A stretch of DNA of 5,006 bases from Chitinophagaceae bacterium (lineage in GTDB: Bacteria > Bacteroidota > Bacteroidia > Chitinophagales > Chitinophagaceae), in contig JAOQAL010000542.1 of assembly GCA_025963615.1 (NCBI GenBank), positions 1 through 5,006 on the forward strand, given 5' to 3'. The notes beneath the pieces were generated by a model. The model searched no databases. It was not told the DNA's origin and saw only the letters and a program-made list of their open reading frames with translations. This document shows, piece by piece, positions 4,989-5,006 of the stretch. Numbering within the stretch: position 1 is the first letter of the stretch; every line of letters begins with the position of its first letter. Made by a program: the position numbers and the translations under genes.

Positions 4989-5006
4989 AGATCGGAAGAG
5001 CACACG
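4989..5006 (+). other. Illumina TruSeq adapter remnant (assembly artefact)
   Basis: The terminal 18 bases, AGATCGGAAGAGCACACG, are identical to the first 18 bases of the TruSeq indexed-adapter read-through sequence. Read in the glyS frame they yield DRKST, a familiar adapter-derived peptide, and on the minus strand CSSDL. One or two of the first bases could coincide with genomic sequence by chance. This is not biology and should be trimmed. Confidence 0.96.

Noticed and set aside
4808..5005. Minus-strand open frame at the right end
   Set aside because: Its first residues (CSSDL) come from the adapter and the rest is antisense to glyS.

Overview
This window looks like the end of a short-read contig from a Bacteroidota bacterium, most likely Chitinophagaceae or a close relative. 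The evidence is exact copies of the Bacteroidota -7 promoter element TAnnTTTG ahead of several genes, weak or absent Shine-Dalgarno sequences, an MbnP-type secreted protein, a T9SS-sorting-domain-like secreted protein, and housekeeping proteins that read like Bacteroidota versions. The family and lineage calls come from motif recognition, not a database search.

Layout, left to right. At 1-184 (minus) lies the 5' part of an MbnP-like exported protein, cut by the window edge. At 278-685 (minus) is the ribosome-rescue hydrolase ArfB. A 138-base divergent spacer follows, with a pair of heptamer repeats in inverted orientation next to the two start codons. At 824-1276 (plus) is the D-aminoacyl-tRNA deacylase Dtd. 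At 1315-1686 (minus), convergent with dtd, is a small secreted protein. At 1790-2113 (plus) is a MazG-like nucleotide pyrophosphohydrolase, and at 2206-3159 (plus) a six-helix YihY/BrkB membrane protein. At 3315-4051 (plus) is a two-gene cassette: a MNT-fold nucleotidyltransferase overlapping by 4 bases a 69-residue protein I cannot assign. From 4114 to the right end is glycyl-tRNA synthetase, incomplete.

Most of the window is ordinary chromosomal housekeeping with a translation-quality theme: ArfB frees stalled ribosomes, Dtd clears mischarged tRNA and GlyRS charges tRNA-Gly. These genes are not one operon, so the theme may be chance. The most accessory-looking part is the nucleotidyltransferase pair. 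It is clearly AT-richer than its surroundings, uses AGA/AGG arginine codons heavily, has its own promoter candidate and is translationally coupled. It is a candidate toxin-antitoxin-like or defence module, but function is not shown.

The last 18 bases (4989-5006) exactly match the start of the Illumina TruSeq read adapter. They are an assembly artefact, so the final GlyRS residues should not be trusted. No tRNA, rRNA, CRISPR array, insertion sequence or replication origin was seen. No gene-free stretch exceeds 300 bases; the longest gap is 3160-3314.
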